From Legionella spiritensis (lineage in GTDB: Bacteria; Pseudomonadota; Gammaproteobacteria; Legionellales; Legionellaceae): a DNA stretch of 64,000 nt. Positions 39,325 through 47,715 of the stretch are shown one piece after another. The first letter of the stretch is position 1; every line of letters starts with the position of its first letter. The translations under genes and the position numbers were made by a program. The stretch is from the NCBI RefSeq assembly GCF_900186965.1, contig NZ_LT906457.1, positions 1,266,501 to 1,330,500 on the forward strand, written 5' to 3'. The notes under the pieces were generated by a model. The model saw nothing but the letters and a program-made list of their open reading frames with translations. It made no database searches and was not told the DNA's origin.

Positions 39325-39950
39325 TTACGTCCGCAAACAGCTATGTGATTTGTCGATTTTTTTTGTGTTTTTTTGACAACTTCTACTCTTTGCCTACGTA
39401 CCGCGACTTGTTCGCGGTATCCTGCGGGATAACGTTCACTCGGATAATCACCTGCTTTCCTGCTACAGTATGGAATCATGAAACCCGCAATACGGTCGCA
39501 GCCCTCCTTTCGGGCTACCGTTCTAACCTGATATTAAATAATTACGTCTGCAAACAGCTATGTGATTTGTCGATTTTTTTGTGTTTTTTTGACAACTTCT
39601 ACTCTCTGCCTACGTACCGCGACTTGTTCGCGGTATCCTGCGGGATAACGTTTAATCGGATAATCACCTGCTTTCCTGCTACAGTATGGAATCATGAAAC
39701 CCGCAATACGGCCACAGGCCTCCTTACGGGCTACCGTTCTATCCTGATATTAAATAATTACGTCTGCAAACAGCTATGTGATTTGTCGATTTTTTTGTGT
39801 TTTTTTGACAACTTCTACTCTTTGCCTACGTACCGCGACTTGTTCGCGGTATCCTGCGGGATAACGTTCACTCGGATAATCACCTGCTTTCCTGCTACAG
39901 TATGGAATCATAAAACCCGCAATACGGTCGCAGCCCTCCTTACGGGCTAA
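39309..39950. repeat. Triplicated 216-bp tandem unit containing family A repeats
   Basis: Three near-identical copies start at about 39309, 39526 and 39742, with spacing of 217 and 216. Each begins with ATCCTGATATTAAATAA, which includes the last codons and stop of the GGDEF-EAL gene. Each contains the hairpin CCGCGACTTGTTCGCGG, then ATCCTGCGGGAT, and ends in the reverse family-A core (AAACCCGCAATACGGTCGCA to GGGCTA). Copy 3 stops at the GGGCTA end. The copies differ only at single bases and a T-run of 8 versus 7. Confidence 0.85.
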
Positions 39951-39977
39951 CAATCTTTTATAAAAAATGTCTCCCAG

Positions 39978-40158
39978 GTAACTACTACTGTTTCCATTTA
40001 ATTTTGACAGGTTAATTGTCATTCCCGCGAAGGCGGGAAACCATTCCTGATGTGGCTCAGTGCTTGATTCAGTATGGATCCCCGCCTTCGCGGGGATGAC
40101 AAAAAGACAAACATTCTGTGCAAGCCAACCTGTCAAAACTAAATGGAAATGGTACTAC
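39978..40158. mobile_element. MITE with family B palindrome inside, copy 2
   Basis: Terminal inverted repeats match over 22 bases with one mismatch: TTCCATTTAATTTTGACAGG plus TT at the left, and AACCTGTCAAAACTAAATGG plus AA at the right (40127-40148). Inside is the palindrome GTCATTCCCGCGAAGGCGGG (40018) with its complement ending at 40100. The same ends occur at 44395-44555, so the element is a mobile unit rather than a plain palindrome. Confidence 0.75.
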
Positions 40159-40533
40159 TCAGGTGTTTTTTCCGTCTATATTGGAAAATAGTCTGGCAGG
40201 TTCATGAAAATACCCTCGTGAAAAAACCGAATCCATGTTCGATAGGTATGATTATTGCAACACTTTAAATAGGAACTGAAGTACGATAATGGCTGACCGA
40301 AGGAAGCTTTGTGTTGGTTTATTGCCATGTAGTGATATTTGTAATAGGAGTGCAGGATGTATTGATGCGAGATAGGAGTTAATGAGTAAAAAGTAAGTGA
40401 TGTCGGTTACAAGATGAACCCGTTGCTGTTGGATTCTTTGATTTGTATTGTCGTGACAGGAGTCCATGGGAGAATGGAAACTTGTGCGTAATGGAATGAT
40501 TTATTGAACGGCGCACCTTGATGGAGGAGGTTC
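40159..40533. other. Intergenic stretch with no recognised feature
   Basis: The 375 bases before kmo contain no ORF with family features on either strand. I see no strong promoter. The last bases (GGAGGAGG, 40522-40529) are a very strong ribosome site for kmo. Confidence 0.5.
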
Positions 40534-41889
40534 ATGAAAAGCATAACCATTGTCGGTTCCGGGCTGGCTGGAGCATTGGCATCGATTTACATGGCCAAAA
40601 GAGGTTATGAGGTGGAATTGTATGATTCAAGGCCTGATGTGCGTATTGCGGCGCCGGATAGTGGTCGTTCCATTAATCTTGCCTTATCGTGCCGAGGCAT
40701 TACCGGGCTCGCTGGAGCCGGATTAATGGATGAGGTGGAAAAAATCATGGTTCCCATGCGGGCAAGAGCCATTCATTCCGAGGATGGTGCCATTAAATAT
40801 CAGGCGTTTGGCCGGCATGATGAAGAATATATCAACGCCATTCAACGCACGGAATTAAACGGTTTGCTTCTTAACGCCGCAGAGAAGATGCCTGGTATTC
40901 ATCTTCATTTTGCAATGAAGTTAATCCGGCTGGATGTCCATGATAAACTGCTTCATTTTGAGAGCGGGGACGGGCAAAAGCAGACTATATCCTATCATCG
41001 TCTGATTGGAGCGGACGGGGCGTCCTCGCAAGTCAGGGAAACACTGGTGACGGACTCTCTGATCCATGCGACGCGTTCTTATCTGCCCCATGGCTATAAG
41101 GAGTTGTCGATAAGCAGACAACATCCGGAGAAACTGGTGCGAGAGCATTTGCATTTATGGCCGCGGGATTCCTTCATGTTACTGGGTAATCCCAACAAGG
41201 ACGGTTCCATTACCGGCTCCCTGTTCCTGCCCCACGAAGGTAAAAACAGTTTTGCCGAACTGAGTGATGAAATCAGTCTGAAATCGTTTTTCAAACGGAC
41301 TTTTGCCGATGTTTATGAGGAAATGCCTGATCTGGCCGGAGAGTTTTTCCATCATCCGACCGGACATTTAAGCACGATTCGGGCAGCACCATGGTATTAC
41401 CAGGATCATTGTCTGTTAATAGGTGACGCGGCGCATGGTATTGTGCCTTTCTTTGGCCAGGGAATGAATAGCGCCTTTGAAGATTGCCGCATTCTCAACG
41501 AATTGCTGGATCGATACCATGACGACTGGCAGCAAGTCATGCCGGAGTTCTTCAAGGAGCGCAAGGAGAATACGGATGCCGTAGCGTCTATGTCCATGGA
41601 TAATTATCACGAGATTCAAAGCGATATTCGTGATGAAAAATTCAATCTTAAAAAGCAACTGGAGCAAGAGTTAATGCATCGTTATCCGGAGCGTTATGTT
41701 TCAAAACACGTTCTGGTGATGTTTACGAATACGCCTTATGCCAAGGCAAAATTGTACGGTGACATACAGGCTGAATTATTACGTTTGATTTGTGAAAAAG
41801 TGAGGTGTATGGAGGAAATAAATTGGCTTCATGTGGATTATTTAATGGATCAATATGACAAAAAATTGGCGAATTTACACCTGATTTAA
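40534..41889 (+). CDS. kmo: Kynurenine 3-monooxygenase
   Basis: A 451-aa class A flavin monooxygenase. FAD loop VGSGLAGALAS (7-17), the Kmo-specific DSGRSINLALSCRG segment, the IQRTELNGLL motif, the second FAD motif GDAAHGIVPFFGQGMNSAFED, and a C-terminal helix-rich tail. It hydroxylates kynurenine to 3-hydroxykynurenine with NADPH. In most bacteria this is in tryptophan catabolism, but kynurenine formamidase, tryptophan dioxygenase and kynureninase are not in the window. A GGAGGAGG site fixes the start. Confidence 0.92.
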   Translation: MKSITIVGSGLAGALASIYMAKRGYEVELYDSRPDVRIAAPDSGRSINLALSCRGITGLAGAGLMDEVEKIMVPMRARAIHSEDGAIKYQAFGRHDEEYINAIQRTELNGLLLNAAEKMPGIHLHFAMKLIRLDVHDKLLHFESGDGQKQTISYHRLIGADGASSQVRETLVTDSLIHATRSYLPHGYKELSISRQHPEKLVREHLHLWPRDSFMLLGNPNKDGSITGSLFLPHEGKNSFAELSDEISLKSFFKRTFADVYEEMPDLAGEFFHHPTGHLSTIRAAPWYYQDHCLLIGDAAHGIVPFFGQGMNSAFEDCRILNELLDRYHDDWQQVMPEFFKERKENTDAVASMSMDNYHEIQSDIRDEKFNLKKQLEQELMHRYPERYVSKHVLVMFTNTPYAKAKLYGDIQAELLRLICEKVRCMEEINWLHVDYLMDQYDKKLANLHLI

Positions 41890-42050
41890 AAAAATAACTA
41901 AAAACCAACGCCAGGCGTAGTCAAAAATTTGTCAAAAACGGGTTTTCGAGGACATTTTTTTGTCGCTTCTCGAGGTTATGCTGTGAAAAATGAAAAATAA
42001 TTGCCATGTTTGCCGCTAAAATAGATGTTTTTATGGTCATATTGTGCAAA

Positions 42051-42065
42051 TAGTTGGCACAACTA
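42051..42065. promoter_or_regulatory. Short inverted repeat upstream of the heme-oxygenase-like gene
   Basis: TAGTTGGCACAACTA is a perfect 6-base-arm inverted repeat, 47 bases before ATG 42112. A near-copy of the half-site (CCAACTA) follows at about 42084. It could be an operator, or chance. Confidence 0.25.
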
Positions 42066-42111
42066 CTGCAACAGGTAAACTGTCCAACTAATAATTGCCT
42101 TGGAGGCAGCC

Positions 42112-42870
42112 ATGAAAACCATACAAGCTTATATCGATTCCAAACAACAGGAATTTATGAACCATCCTTTTTTTGAAGTGCTGGAACAATTACAAAGTTT
42201 GGAAGAGATCAGTTATTTTGTCCCCGAATTAACTTTCTGGGCAATGACTTTTCAGGATATTCTTCGTTTAAACGAAGAACGTGTTACCGATCCTTACCTT
42301 AAAAAAGTCGCTCGTCACCATAGACTGGAAGACGCCGGTCATGAAAAATGGTTTTTGCATGATAAAAAATACATGAGCGCCGCCAGTCATGACAAGTCTT
42401 GTTCCAAAGATGATGTGGCCTGGCTTTATAGTAAGGAAACGCAATTAACTCGTGATGCTGCTTATTCAATTATGTCCGAAATCTATAAAATAGAGGATGA
42501 AGAATTAAACATAGCGTTACTTCTGACCCTGGAATCTTCCGGACATGTGTTTTTTGAAAAAGTTGTCAAGCAGGTTAAAAAGACAGGAGAAGATAAAAAT
42601 CTTAAATATTTTTCCAGTTCCCATCTGGAAGTCGAACTGGCTCACGCTTTGTTTGAGGAAGAAATGGAACGTAAACTTTTTGAAAGAGAAGTTCCTGTGA
42701 ACGTACGACGCGACGCATTAAAAATGATAGACAGATGTTATGATGCGTTCAACAAGATGTTCGATGGATTGATTCTTGCATGTAACAAACGTCTGGAATT
42801 GGCTCGAGCAAGGAATCAGCAAAATGCCGCAAACGAACCAGTGGAGTACGTCTCAGATCAAGCAGTGTGA
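42112..42870 (+). CDS. Heme-oxygenase-fold iron-dependent oxidase-like protein
   Basis: A 252-aa all-helical protein of the iron-containing redox / CADD-TenA-like group. Candidate metal ligands lie in HHRLEDAGHEKWFLHD (H70, E73, H77), ESSGHVFFEK (E141, H145) and HLEVELAH (E175, H178). Such heme-oxygenase-like diiron proteins oxidise small molecules or amino acid derivatives in several pathways. The start is ATG 42112, with GGAGG six bases before it. The last 47 bases overlap the next gene, so the two products probably work together. Substrate unknown. Confidence 0.65.
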   Translation: MKTIQAYIDSKQQEFMNHPFFEVLEQLQSLEEISYFVPELTFWAMTFQDILRLNEERVTDPYLKKVARHHRLEDAGHEKWFLHDKKYMSAASHDKSCSKDDVAWLYSKETQLTRDAAYSIMSEIYKIEDEELNIALLLTLESSGHVFFEKVVKQVKKTGEDKNLKYFSSSHLEVELAHALFEEEMERKLFEREVPVNVRRDALKMIDRCYDAFNKMFDGLILACNKRLELARARNQQNAANEPVEYVSDQAV

Positions 42871-44215
42871 ACAGCAAATTGGACAAGCGATGCTCAGCGA
42901 TGAGCATTCGCTTTTTTCTTATGGCCAGGATTTTGGTAAACTCGTTTCAGAAAAACCTCATGCGGTATGCGTTCCCGAAACCGTGAATACTCTGCAAAAA
43001 CTTCTTCGCTTTGCCAATCAACAGGTATTACCGGTTGCTGTCAGGGGAAATGGTTTAAGTCAATGCGGCCAATCTCTGCCGGTGGCAGGCGGGCTGACCA
43101 TTCACCTGGAACGGTTCAATCGGATTTTACAGAAGGATAAGGATTGCATCTGGGTTGAAGCCAATGCAAGCTGGGCTGATTTGTTGGCCGTTTCCCTGCA
43201 AACCCTGCAGGCGCCTTATGTTGTTCCCTACAATTGTAACCTTTCGGTTGGCGGTGTCCTCTCGGCTGGCGGGGTTGGCGCTTCATCATTTAAATACGGG
43301 AGCGTTGTGTCGCATATCAAGGCGTTGGAAGTGATCACCGCCGATGGGGAAAAACAGGAGGTGGATGAGACCTCGGAATTATTCCGGGCCTGTCTTGCCG
43401 GGCAGGGGCGGTTCGGAGTGATCAGCAAAGCCTGTGTCGGATTACGGCCGTGTAAAAAAATGGTACGTACGTATTTTCTTGTTTACCTGGACAAAGAGCA
43501 GTGGTACTGCGACCTGCAAAAATTAAAAAAACATGCCGATGGCATAGAAGCTTTTTGTACTCCGGCAATACAAGGCGCAAAACAGACCGACAAGGGACGG
43601 ATTCCTTTTGCACAGTGGTTATACGCGCTGCATTTATCCATAGAGTACGATGAGCGGCCTCCTGAGCTGAACGACTTGGATGAGCCGCTTCGTCCCTGGA
43701 AGATTCTTCATAAGCAGGATGAAACCATAGACTCCTATTTTCATCGCCATGATCCTCGTTTCGCAGCCATGAAACTTATTGGCCAGTGGGAACTGCAGCA
43801 TCCCTGGTACGAATGTTTTATACCGGCTAATGTATTGTTTAATGATCTTGAGGATATTTTGCAGACGTTGCCGGTTCATTACGCGAATGTGGTGCAAGTG
43901 GTTCCATTAGCTGATTTTCACGAGGGAAGAGACGGTTTTTTGATGGTGCCGGCCGCGAGTGAGATTTTTGCCGTCATGATTTTAAATCCCGGAGTTCATC
44001 CGGCGTTGTTACCGGCTTGCCTTGCGGTTATGAAGACCCTGGATAGTCGTTTTTTAAGCGCCGGAGGGAAACGTTATCTGTCAGGATTTCTTGGTGAGGA
44101 GATCTCGGACGAATATTGGCGTAATCATTATGGTTCCAGCTACCAGAAGTTGAAGAAACTGAAAGAGAAATATGATCCGAATCAAATATTCCGTTCTCAT
44201 TTGCATCCGTTTTAA
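42824..44215 (+). CDS. FAD-binding oxidoreductase, cytokinin-dehydrogenase-like
   Basis: A 463-aa protein with an N-terminal PCMH-type FAD domain (RGNGLSQCGQSLPVAGG; VPYNCNLSVGGVLSAGGVGA; FKYGSVVSHIKALEVITADG) and a C-terminal domain resembling plant-type cytokinin dehydrogenases (PFAQWLYALHLSIEY and the ending KYDPNQIFRSHLH). In those enzymes FAD is bound to the His of a GHS motif; here the site is GLS (L78), so FAD would be non-covalent. Start ATG 42824 has AGGA 9 bases upstream and overlaps the gene before by 47 bases. A true cytokinin role is unproven. Confidence 0.7.
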   Translation: MPQTNQWSTSQIKQCEQQIGQAMLSDEHSLFSYGQDFGKLVSEKPHAVCVPETVNTLQKLLRFANQQVLPVAVRGNGLSQCGQSLPVAGGLTIHLERFNRILQKDKDCIWVEANASWADLLAVSLQTLQAPYVVPYNCNLSVGGVLSAGGVGASSFKYGSVVSHIKALEVITADGEKQEVDETSELFRACLAGQGRFGVISKACVGLRPCKKMVRTYFLVYLDKEQWYCDLQKLKKHADGIEAFCTPAIQGAKQTDKGRIPFAQWLYALHLSIEYDERPPELNDLDEPLRPWKILHKQDETIDSYFHRHDPRFAAMKLIGQWELQHPWYECFIPANVLFNDLEDILQTLPVHYANVVQVVPLADFHEGRDGFLMVPAASEIFAVMILNPGVHPALLPACLAVMKTLDSRFLSAGGKRYLSGFLGEEISDEYWRNHYGSSYQKLKKLKEKYDPNQIFRSHLHPF

Positions 44216-44245
44216 ACGGATTTGATTGGTTTTATGGGGCATTAT

Positions 44246-44375
44246 CCCCGCATTACGTCTTCGCCTTCATGACGGGCTACAAGGCACTTTGCACGATTTG
44301 TTTATAAAGGGGCGGTAGCCCGCAAGAAGGCCTGCGGCCGTATTGCGGGTTTCATGGGGGAATTATCCCCGCTAC
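44246..44375. repeat. Dispersed repeat family A, copy 8
   Basis: Here the right half comes first (CCCGCATTACGTCTTCGCCT then ATGACGGGCTAC, 44246-44280), then the left half (GTAGCCCGCAAGAAGGCCTG and GCGGCCGTATTGCGGG, from 44315). The order is swapped compared with copy 1, as though two adjacent copies had been joined. It starts about 30 bases after the flavoprotein stop. Confidence 0.75.
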
Positions 44376-44394
44376 AACGCACAGAACCTGGTAT

Positions 44395-44555
44395 TGTTTC
44401 CATGTAGTTTTGCAAGGTGGTGTTGAACATTGTGATCTATTTTTTGTCATCCCCGCGCAGGCGGGGATCCATTTTCATAATGGTACGGCGCCACCAGATA
44501 GATGGATTCCCGTCTGCGCGGGAATGACAGAATCTTGCAAAATTACATGGAAACA
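44395..44555. mobile_element. MITE with family B palindrome inside, copy 3
   Basis: Ends TGTTTCCATGTAGTTTTGCA plus AG (44395) and CTTGCAAAATTACATGGAAA plus CA (44534-44555) are inverted repeats. The inner palindrome GTCATCCCCGCGCAGGCGGG pairs with CCCGTCTGCGCGGGAATGAC (44446-44528). The ends correspond to those of copy 2, but are diverged. Confidence 0.75.
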
Positions 44556-44558
44556 GCA

Positions 44559-45563
44559 TTAGGATTTCATCGGTTTGAACGTCATTAAGGAAAATATACT
44601 GTCCGTTTTATAATGATTCAGGTAAGTAAAACCCGATGGCTCAATCTGTTTTTGCCATTCTTTCAAGGTACGTTGCCGGCCCCCGAGCAACGCCATCATG
44701 ACGATATCCATGGTTTTGTTCGGGTGAGGAAAATCGCTTTCCGGCATAACCTGCTCGGCGATCAGAAGAGTCGCGTCCGAAGGCATCTGGCGGCGGCAGT
44801 TACTCAAAATTTCATTCATCATTGTATCGTTAAAATCATGAAGTACCCCCTTAAAGATGTAAGCTTCTGCCCGGGGTATGGTTTCAAGAAAATTGCCGCC
44901 TACGAGTTGTACCTGTTTCGGGAATGTGTCGTTTGCCAGTTGTTGAACGACTGCGTGGCTATCAAACAGGATCACATCAATATCCGGATATTTCCTGGCA
45001 ATGGATTTAACCAAACCACCCCGGCCGGCGCCCATATCTATCAGGCTGGAGAAGGATGAGAAATCAAACGCTTCGGCAATGGCGTTGTCATCGTAGGTGG
45101 ACAGTTTGGCCATGCCTTTGTCAAAATTCGCCTGTTTTTCGGGATGTTTGCTTAAAAAACTGAAAAAATCATCGCCATGCTGCTCATGAAACGCTGGATC
45201 ACCCGTTTTTAAACTGGTATCCAGGCGGGAAAAGGCCTGCCACCAACACTCATCGACCATACAAAGAACATCCCGGATGGAATGAGGGTCGTCATCGCGT
45301 AACGGTTTGGATAATTCAGTCAGGGAGTACAAAGAGTCGGCTTGGTGATGGAATATCCGATAGGCGCTGAGAAATCTCAGAAGCCTGTCCAGCAACTCCG
45401 GTTTTGCTCCCGTCGCTTCGGCAAGTTTTTTTACACTGACCGGCTCCGATGACATATAATTGGCAATACCCAGTTTGGCAACAGTGTGAATGGCACGGGA
45501 GACAACATACCATCGGGACATGGTGGCAAGTTCAACATGAGGTTGTGTTTGAGATTCCGGCAT
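44559..45563 (-). CDS. SAM-dependent O-methyltransferase (acetylserotonin-type family)
   Basis: A 334-aa protein with an N-terminal dimerisation winged helix (ELLDRLLRFLSAYRIF) and a Rossmann SAM domain (LIDMGAGRGGLVKSIA). The catalytic His lies in FKGVLHDFND, as in plant- and secondary-metabolite-type O-methyltransferases. Substrate unknown; hydroxylated aromatic compounds are usual. Convergent with the flavoprotein gene, and the MITE lies between. AAGGAA fixes the start at 45563. Confidence 0.88.
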   Translation of the reverse strand: MPESQTQPHVELATMSRWYVVSRAIHTVAKLGIANYMSSEPVSVKKLAEATGAKPELLDRLLRFLSAYRIFHHQADSLYSLTELSKPLRDDDPHSIRDVLCMVDECWWQAFSRLDTSLKTGDPAFHEQHGDDFFSFLSKHPEKQANFDKGMAKLSTYDDNAIAEAFDFSSFSSLIDMGAGRGGLVKSIARKYPDIDVILFDSHAVVQQLANDTFPKQVQLVGGNFLETIPRAEAYIFKGVLHDFNDTMMNEILSNCRRQMPSDATLLIAEQVMPESDFPHPNKTMDIVMMALLGGRQRTLKEWQKQIEPSGFTYLNHYKTDSIFSLMTFKPMKS

Positions 45564-45654
45564 GTTGCAATTCCTTTTGAAGTTTCTTGGGGATGGTTAA
45601 TAATATCGTCTATTATGAGTCTAGTGTATTGAAATTTTAAGTGCAAAAAACAGC

Positions 45655-46161
45655 ATGAAGATTGATTTTTTATCTTTTTGGTCTCCGAAAGAATACGATA
45701 AAAAAATTGCCGTGGCCGTTTTTTTTATTTTTCTAGTTTTGTTTCTATGGCAAATGCTCGATATTTTTCAAGCCGTCGAAACGGATACGCCTTCAAATAC
45801 CCCGACACGCGTGGAGCAAGCCGGAATCTCTGTGAAATCACCGTTGTTTACCGCTTCCCTGTTCGGAGAGTACATTCCCGTAAACCTGAATGACGGCGAT
45901 ATCAAACAATCCATGCTCGATGCTGAAATAGTTGGTATTATGTATTCGAGCCAGGAAAAAAATTCGCAGGTTCTGATTCGAATTGGCGGAGGTGAGGAAA
46001 AAACCTATGTCGTTGGTGATAAACTGCCAGGAGGGGCGATTATTAAACGTATAAGCCCGGATAGTGTCGTGGTTTTGCATAATGGCTCGCTTGAAAGTCT
46101 GAGCCTGCCTAAAATTAAATTGCGCTTCGAAGAGCCAGCGAAGCCACTATTTAAGGAATAA
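45655..46161 (+). CDS. lspC: Type II secretion system protein C (LspC/GspC-like)
   Basis: A 168-aa inner-membrane protein. One membrane helix (about 20-38) is followed by an HR domain (SPLFTASLFGEYIPVN; AEIVGIMYSSQEKNSQVLI; KTYVVGDKLPGGAIIKRISP). No PDZ or coiled-coil end is present, as in short GspC forms. GspC links the inner-membrane platform to the secretin. In Legionella the T2SS genes are scattered over the genome, so a lone lspC is in keeping. It overlaps the following lipoprotein region by one base at ATG 46161. Confidence 0.85.
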   Translation: MKIDFLSFWSPKEYDKKIAVAVFFIFLVLFLWQMLDIFQAVETDTPSNTPTRVEQAGISVKSPLFTASLFGEYIPVNLNDGDIKQSMLDAEIVGIMYSSQEKNSQVLIRIGGGEEKTYVVGDKLPGGAIIKRISPDSVVVLHNGSLESLSLPKIKLRFEEPAKPLFKE

Positions 46162-46166
46162 TGTGT

Positions 46167-46502
46167 ATGCGGATTGTTTTTCGGTTAATCCTGTCTGTAC
46201 CGCTCATGTTGTGCCTGTCCTCTTGTGTCAATTATACCAATTTGTATGAAGGCATCGCTTCCTTCAAGGTTCAGCAATATCGCTCGGCTTTTATTCATCT
46301 GAAACCGGAAGCTGAAAAAGGACAGCCGGACGCGCAATACGCCGTTGGTTATATGTATTATTACGGGCAGGGTGTGGTTGAAGATCGTAAAAAGGCATGG
46401 TACTGGATCAACAAGGCGGCCAACGCCGGTCAGCCCGATGCGTTGGAAGCGCTTAAAATTTTAAACGGGCCAAGCCGACCGGTGCGTTTAAATAGTCGTT
46501 AA
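46167..46502 (+). CDS. Sel1-repeat lipoprotein
   Basis: A 111-aa lipoprotein: signal sequence MRIVFRLILSVPLMLCLSSC with the lipid Cys at position 20, followed by one Sel1-like unit (DAQYAVGYMYYYGQGVVEDR then KKAWYWINKAANAGQPDA). I chose ATG 46167 because AAGGA is 9 bases before it; ATG 46161 would be only 3 bases away. It follows lspC directly, so it may assist secretion or simply share the operon. Its end overlaps the convergent antiporter by 4 bases. Confidence 0.75.
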   Translation: MRIVFRLILSVPLMLCLSSCVNYTNLYEGIASFKVQQYRSAFIHLKPEAEKGQPDAQYAVGYMYYYGQGVVEDRKKAWYWINKAANAGQPDALEALKILNGPSRPVRLNSR

Positions 46503-47458
46503 TGGTTGGCGCTGATTAAAATGGACAGGATGTAGCTGCAGTAAATCAGGATCAAAAGAACGCCATGCCAGCGGGTCAGTGCTTTTTTGTTGCGGTAACT
46601 GAACCATAAAAGCACGAGAGTCGTTGCAAACATGACTGGAATATCCCGCCATAATACCGCATGGCTGATTAAGGCCGGATGAATAATTCCCGGAAAGATC
46701 ATAACCGCCAGAAGATTAAAGACATTCGCGCCAAGGATATTGCCGACCGCTATATCATCCGCGCCCTTGACGGCGGCCATGACAGAGGTGATTAATTCCG
46801 GTAAGCTGGAACCGATTGCAACCAGTGTCAAACCGATAACCAAATCGCTAACCCCGAAATTTTTGGCCAGAATAACACTGGAGCTAATAAAATATTTGGT
46901 ACTGACGGCCAGGATGAGAAATCCCAGAATAAAGTGCACCGTGTGTATTTTGACAGAACGTTTTTGTAGCCAGGCCTGTTGAAAGTCCAAAGCCACCCGA
47001 TTTGTTAATACGGATCGCCGTGCTCTTAGCAGCAGATAGCCGAGTAATCCGATACAGGCTAAAAGAAACAGGCAGCTGTCCATAATGCCCAGATAGCCAT
47101 CCAGCATCAGTGAGTAGGTAAACAGCATAACGAGAAATAGCAGCGGATACTCCCTTCGCAACAGGGAGGATTGCATTTTCAAGGGTTTTATCAGGGCGGT
47201 AAGGCCAAGAACAAGGCCGATATTGGCGATATTGGTTCCTATGACATTACCAATGGCAATATCATTTAACCCGTCCATTGAAGCGTTTATCGCAATCATA
47301 ATTTCCGGTGCGGAGGTGCCGATGGCTACCAGGGTAAAGCCAATGAGAAAGGGCGGCAGACGATAATAAAATGCGATGCCGGAAGCCCCGCTTACCAGGT
47401 GGCTGGCTGACCATAGCATGGCAGCAATACTCAATATCAATATGAATATGTTATACAT
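46499..47458 (-). CDS. Calcium/sodium antiporter, CaxA/YrbG family
   Basis: A 319-aa protein with ten membrane helices made of two inverted halves. The two alpha motifs are GTSAPEIMIAINAS with NDIAIGNVIGTNIANIG, and GSSLPELITSVMAA with DDIAVGNILGANVFNL. The conserved acidic residues for ion binding are intact in both. ATG 47458 is chosen (AGGGAAGAA before it); TTG 47470 is less likely. In E. coli the homologue yrbG sits beside kdsD; here it is elsewhere. Confidence 0.9.
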   Translation of the reverse strand: MYNIFILILSIAAMLWSASHLVSGASGIAFYYRLPPFLIGFTLVAIGTSAPEIMIAINASMDGLNDIAIGNVIGTNIANIGLVLGLTALIKPLKMQSSLLRREYPLLFLVMLFTYSLMLDGYLGIMDSCLFLLACIGLLGYLLLRARRSVLTNRVALDFQQAWLQKRSVKIHTVHFILGFLILAVSTKYFISSSVILAKNFGVSDLVIGLTLVAIGSSLPELITSVMAAVKGADDIAVGNILGANVFNLLAVMIFPGIIHPALISHAVLWRDIPVMFATTLVLLWFSYRNKKALTRWHGVLLILIYCSYILSILISANH

Positions 47459-47715
47459 TTCTTCCCTCAAGCATGATTAACCGATAATACTGGATTTGAG
47501 TATCAATACAAACAGGCGATGATTTTCTTGTTCAAAAACTTCACAAATTGTGCTCTGCGTGGTATGATTTTGTCCGGATAACATTCTTACGGTTTCAATT
47601 CAAGCAGCTTAACCATCTGTTGATGAAAAGGCCAGCGCTTAAAGCGTTTAATTTTGGTGTGGGATAAGTGTATGGAGCCTGAAACCAAATCGTTTGAAAA
47701 TATGGTAGTGATATT

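Noticed and set aside
39345..39950. 201-codon ORF with a 72-residue repeated sequence
   Set aside because: It is made by the 216-bp triplicated repeat, whose period is divisible by three. Its copies differ little at the DNA level and include gene-end and family A repeat sequence, so it is not a protein gene.
39309..39950. CRISPR-like array
   Set aside because: Three long direct copies with no spacers between them and no cas genes nearby; they are a tandem duplication.
40252..40467. 71-codon minus-strand ORF upstream of kmo
   Set aside because: Hydrophobic but with no family pattern, no ribosome site, and not placed in an operon.
42824..44215. Reading the flavoprotein as DprE1 to complete the arabinose route with the DPPR-like gene
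   Set aside because: Its C-terminal half looks like cytokinin dehydrogenase, not DprE1, and it lies 28 kb away, so the link is not supported.
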